Below are positions 22,815 to 25,914 of a stretch of DNA of 25,914 nucleotides, piece after piece. The first letter of the stretch is position 1. Each line of letters begins with the position of its first letter. The notes under the pieces were generated by a model. That model was not told the DNA's origin. It saw only the letters and a program-made list of their open reading frames with translations, and made no database searches. Source of the stretch: an uncultured Oscillospiraceae bacterium (GTDB lineage Bacteria; Bacillota_A; Clostridia; Oscillospirales; Oscillospiraceae); contig CANRMG010000006.1 of NCBI GenBank assembly GCA_947631675.1, positions 1 to 25,914 of the forward strand, given 5' to 3'. A program made the translations under genes and the position numbers.

Positions 22815-22909
22815 ACAATGCTCTGAATTATGGCGTGGATGGTATTCCGGGATTTATCTATGATGTAAGCACTGAATCTGTATTGACTGGAGGAAGAAGA
22901 TGGAACTGA
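22808..22909 (+). pseudogene. Possible relic of a beta-carbonic anhydrase 3' end
   Basis: The short gap between the acyltransferase and the restriction-modification gene reads, in one frame, as NALNYGVDGIPGFIYDVST and on to a TGA at 22907-22909. The GFIYDV-x-T stretch resembles the C-terminal strand of bacterial beta-carbonic anhydrases (usually GFIYDVKTGKL). No start codon with ribosome site and no upstream domain exist. The match is short and recalled from memory, so chance is possible. Confidence 0.3.
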
Positions 22910-25518
22910 TCGACGTCAATTACAATGAGGATGGCAATATCATAGATACACTATCAGGGAAGGTCTTAAAGGATACGCCTGAGGAAAGGGTCCGCCAAAA
23001 ATTTATCAACATCTTACAGTCTGACTATGGCTATCCCAAATCATTGATCGCAAGAGAAATCCCTATACAGCAAGGGTCAAAAATCCTAAGCTCCTCCGAT
23101 GGCGCGGAAATCAGGGCAGATATTGTCGTCTACACGTCGAAAACGGCTTGTTTAGAACGAGATCAAGGCAATATCCTCTTTGTTGTGGAATGCAAAAAGC
23201 CAAATGTGACCGAGGGCTATGCCCAGCTGGTATCCTATATTTTTAATACATCCGCCGTTGGCGGCGTTTGGACAAACGGGACAGGTATCAGCGTATATAA
23301 GAAAAAGACCGGCGGCGACGTTGGACTTGATGAGATTTTATCTCTGCCGCGGTATCATGAAAGCTGGGTCGGCAGTGATTCCATACCGAATAAAAGCGAT
23401 TTGCCCAGGCCCCACAATATACGATTCCTCCTCTCCTCTTGTCACAACAAACTATATGGAAGAGGCATGGAAAACGAGGATTTTGACCTTGCAATGGACA
23501 TGGTTAGGATCCTTTTGGCAAAAATCCAGGATGAGACCTCGCCCGGTGCATTTCCCCGGTTCTGGATAACTGAAACTGGTTTTCAATCTTCCGATGGGAG
23601 AAAACACGCAGCGGCAGAAATTCAGAAATTGTTTAGAGAATACGCCGACCAATTCCCAGATGTTTTTGACGCCCATGAAAAGATCCAAGTCGGTGATGAC
23701 TGTATTGCCGAAGCTGTGGGCGTTTTGAAGAATTGGAGCCTTGCTGCCAGAAATGACGACGCAGATGGTTGGGACTTGATGGGCGAAACCTATGAACAGT
23801 TTACGCATATCAATCTCAAAAGACAACAGGGCCAGTTTTTTACCAATCGCCTTGTGATCGATATGATGGTCAAAATGCTTGATCCAGAAATCGGAGAGCA
23901 TACCCTTGATCCTGCAGGCGGAAGCGGCGGCTTCGCCACCAGTATATTCAGGTATCTCAGAAGAAAGGTCATCGCGAGAACGGCCCCTGATTCCCCTTCA
24001 AGAGACCGTCAGCTGAATATAATCAAAGACAGCGTATACCTTGTAGAAATTGCCGCTCGCTTAGTGAAAATCGCAAAGTGTGCCATGTTGCTGACCGGAG
24101 ATGGCCAGTCTGGAATGACCAGGGGCAATTCGCTCGATCTTTATTCCAGGTTAGATCCATGGATCGTATCGCGGTGTGCAAAAGGAAGAAGCAACGCTCC
24201 ATCTGTGATCGCGACCAATCCCCCCTTCTCCGGTCAGAAGGTGGATTCTCAAATTTCCGACAGATCGATTTTGAAGAACTATACCTTCGGCCATAGTTTT
24301 AGAAAAAACGATGATGGCAGCTATATTTTTTCGGAAAAAGATGCTGACATTTTACCTCATCAAGCGCCGGAACTCCTGTTTATCGAAAGATGCATCGATT
24401 GGCTGAAACCCGGCGGCAGAATGGGTATCGTTTTGCCGAAAGGAATTTTAGATAATATCAGTTATGAGGCCTACAGAGAATGGCTCCTGGATAGATGCGA
24501 GCTGTCCGGTGTTGTTACGCTGCATAAAGATACCTTTCAGCCTGATACGGGCGTCAGGACTTGCATCCTGTTCTTGAAAAAGCCCGAGGAGGGGGATACG
24601 CCGCCCGATGATTACAATATCTTTATGGCGATGTCCCAAAGGATCGGTCAGGATTCTAAAGGCAATCCTGTTTTCATCCTTGATGGGAACGGCAACAGCA
24701 CCGGGGTACTGAACCATGATCTGAATGAAATTGCGGAGGCATACATTGATTTCAAATCTGGTATCGAGCATCAGCAGTCCGAATATCTTTTCACTATTAA
24801 GAGAAGTGATATAAAAGACCATATCAATATTAACCCCCAGCATTACTCTCCGAAGCTGAATGCTGCCCTTGACAGAGTTCTGACCTTTGACAACAAAGAA
24901 AACTGGGCGACTACGACCGTTGGACAGCTTGAGGCCGGGATCAGGATATATATCGGCCCTCGATGGAATTCCGCCAGTATCAAGGTGGACAACCCAACTG
25001 ACACTTCAAACCTTGTGCCATATCTGACGGCAAACGCCGCTCTGGAGCTCAGGAGGTTCACGATCAAGTGGCTGGACGCAAAGCGGGCAAATATTCAACA
25101 AAAACAGTACATCGATAAGCTGAAGATCCAAGAGGGCGATATATTGATTTCCCGCTCGGGAACGATCGGTAAAGTAACTTATGCGACAAAGGACCTTGCT
25201 GAAAACTACATCGTCAGCGATGACCTTGTCCGTATCCGCGTCAAGGACGAAAACCTTAGAGCGTATCTTCTCGCGTATTTTACTTCGTCAACCGCTTTGT
25301 CCCTTATGCTGTTGGATGAATATGGTTCCGTTCAACAACATCTGCAGCCGCGTCATATACAAGAAATGCTTATTCCAGTCCCTGATGATTGGAGTTTGGC
25401 GCAGGACATGATCGACGCAGGAAAAATGTTTATACGATCGATGGAAGCTATGTCAAAAGCGGATAAGAAGATCAGGACACAGGGATTTGACTCTCTTTTA
25501 AAAAAGCCGTCCAAATAA
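22900..25518 (+). CDS. Single-chain restriction-modification protein: nuclease, N6-adenine methylase and specificity domain
   Basis: 872 residues in three parts. Residues about 25-135 match the HsdR N-terminal nuclease domain: D74 and E97-C98-K99 (RADIVVY...VECKKP) form a PD-(D/E)XK site. Residues about 290-640 are an HsdM-type N6-adenine methylase with GQFFT (311-315), SAM motif DPAGGSGGF (337-345) and catalytic NPPF (440-443). Residues about 665-872 resemble one half of an HsdS specificity subunit (EGDILISRSGTIGK, then a helical spacer). No helicase motor is present, so cleavage would not need ATP-driven translocation; the layout resembles type IIG enzymes. All key residues are intact. GGAGGAAGAAG precedes the ATG. 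The gene is visibly AT-richer than its neighbours, with different codon use, which suggests horizontal transfer. Confidence 0.88.
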   Translation: MELIDVNYNEDGNIIDTLSGKVLKDTPEERVRQKFINILQSDYGYPKSLIAREIPIQQGSKILSSSDGAEIRADIVVYTSKTACLERDQGNILFVVECKKPNVTEGYAQLVSYIFNTSAVGGVWTNGTGISVYKKKTGGDVGLDEILSLPRYHESWVGSDSIPNKSDLPRPHNIRFLLSSCHNKLYGRGMENEDFDLAMDMVRILLAKIQDETSPGAFPRFWITETGFQSSDGRKHAAAEIQKLFREYADQFPDVFDAHEKIQVGDDCIAEAVGVLKNWSLAARNDDADGWDLMGETYEQFTHINLKRQQGQFFTNRLVIDMMVKMLDPEIGEHTLDPAGGSGGFATSIFRYLRRKVIARTAPDSPSRDRQLNIIKDSVYLVEIAARLVKIAKCAMLLTGDGQSGMTRGNSLDLYSRLDPWIVSRCAKGRSNAPSVIATNPPFSGQKVDSQISDRSILKNYTFGHSFRKNDDGSYIFSEKDADILPHQAPELLFIERCIDWLKPGGRMGIVLPKGILDNISYEAYREWLLDRCELSGVVTLHKDTFQPDTGVRTCILFLKKPEEGDTPPDDYNIFMAMSQRIGQDSKGNPVFILDGNGNSTGVLNHDLNEIAEAYIDFKSGIEHQQSEYLFTIKRSDIKDHININPQHYSPKLNAALDRVLTFDNKENWATTTVGQLEAGIRIYIGPRWNSASIKVDNPTDTSNLVPYLTANAALELRRFTIKWLDAKRANIQQKQYIDKLKIQEGDILISRSGTIGKVTYATKDLAENYIVSDDLVRIRVKDENLRAYLLAYFTSSTALSLMLLDEYGSVQQHLQPRHIQEMLIPVPDDWSLAQDMIDAGKMFIRSMEAMSKADKKIRTQGFDSLLKKPSK

Positions 25519-25527
25519 AGAATAGTC

Positions 25528-25567
25528 AAAAGCGGCCACCCATCAAAAGGTTGGCCGCTTTTCTTTT
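25528..25567 (+). terminator. Rho-independent terminator after the restriction-modification gene
   Basis: 11-bp stem AAAAGCGGCCA/TGGCCGCTTTT (25528-25538 and 25552-25562) followed by CTTTTATT. It begins ten nt after the stop codon. Confidence 0.88.
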
Positions 25568-25653
25568 ATTATTTCTGGAAGGAACCGCACAGATGGATAA
25601 AATACCTGGGAAAGCTCCATCTCGATCGCCGGTCGAACTCCTCAAATTTCTGT

Positions 25654-25914
25654 TCACAGGGGCAAAAACGCGAATATCACCGCGAATACCACGGCAGGCA
25701 ACAGGTTCGCCACCCGCACCTTCTTCCCCCACACCAGGTTGAGGCCCACGCAGAAGATGAGGATAGACCCCACTGTGGAGAGATTGGCCAGCGCTGCGTC
25801 GGTCATGACGGGCCGGATGAACCGGGCCAGGGCCGTCACCGCCCCCTGCCACAGCGCCACGGGGACAGCGGAGAAAAGGCACCCCTTTCCCAGCGAGCAG
25901 GTCATCACCAGCAC
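25654..25914 (-). CDS. DUF554 (YdfK-like) membrane protein, C-terminal part
   Basis: The gene runs off the right edge; 86 codons are visible. The end contains TVGSILIFCVGLNLVWGKKVRVANLLPA, matching the conserved C-terminal stretch of DUF554 proteins (LL-x-LGIGLN-x-L-x-KK-x-RV-x-NLLPA). The visible part holds three hydrophobic segments and lacks about two thirds of the usual 230-residue protein. Function is unknown in the family. GC content is again high, so the AT-rich island ends before this gene. The 86 nt between the preceding terminator and this stop codon hold nothing recognisable. Confidence 0.82.
   Translation of the reverse strand: MLVMTCSLGKGCLFSAVPVALWQGAVTALARFIRPVMTDAALANLSTVGSILIFCVGLNLVWGKKVRVANLLPAVVFAVIFAFLPL

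Noticed and set aside
25526..25882. 118-codon leftward open frame near the right edge
   Set aside because: It overlaps the DUF554 frame in another phase and runs through the terminator stem; composition is arginine/glycine-rich antisense type.
1..25914. CRISPR array, tRNA, rRNA, insertion sequence or attachment-site repeats
   Set aside because: No regularly spaced repeats, cloverleaf, transposase frame or long flanking direct repeats were seen by eye.

Overview
The window looks like chromosomal DNA of a GC-rich, probably gut-type anaerobic Firmicute (Clostridia, Oscillospiraceae-like). This rests on strong AGGAGG-type ribosome sites, consensus sigma-A promoters, MKK-type signal peptides, a clostridial-type TrmB, and three secondary or ABC carboxylate/amino-acid uptake systems side by side. 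The assignment is an inference from protein character; no rRNA, tRNA or CRISPR array is present.

Left third (about 77-8279, minus strand). One long operon reads leftward from a sigma-A promoter at 8250-8279. Its order is TRAP transporter (dctP, dctQ, dctM), zinc-dependent dehydrogenase, split transketolase (N and C halves), iron-dependent alcohol dehydrogenase, second zinc-dependent dehydrogenase, then a strong terminator at 77-112. There is no kinase, aldolase, dehydratase or isomerase. This suggests an unusual route in which an imported acidic polyol or sugar acid is oxidised to a ketose-like compound, split by transketolase, and the shortened aldehyde is reduced.

Centre (8372-9755). Small genes: a flavodoxin-domain protein with a TTG start, a three-helix membrane protein whose promoter sits inside nested inverted repeats, and a Lar-like zinc-ribbon protein. 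The last two converge on a shared bidirectional terminator.

9781-14395, plus strand. A tripartite tricarboxylate transporter operon (tctC, tctB, tctA) is translationally coupled (ATGA overlap) to an EPSP-synthase homologue with altered active-site positions. It ends in a terminator.

14396-19496, plus strand. A branched-chain amino-acid-type ABC operon (livH, livM, livG, livF, with the binding protein last) has its own promoter, a leader of about 190 nt and a terminator. Its LivG has a non-canonical ABC signature.

19554-22814, plus strand. A secreted protein of unknown function is followed by trmB, whose -35 box lies at the apex of a perfect 14-bp inverted repeat. trmB overlaps a membrane acyltransferase gene.

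Right end. Base composition drops to AT-richer DNA, with a possible relic of a carbonic-anhydrase 3' end. Then comes a single 872-residue protein that joins nuclease, N6-adenine methylase and one specificity domain, probably acquired by transfer. A terminator and the 3' end of a DUF554 membrane-protein gene close the window.
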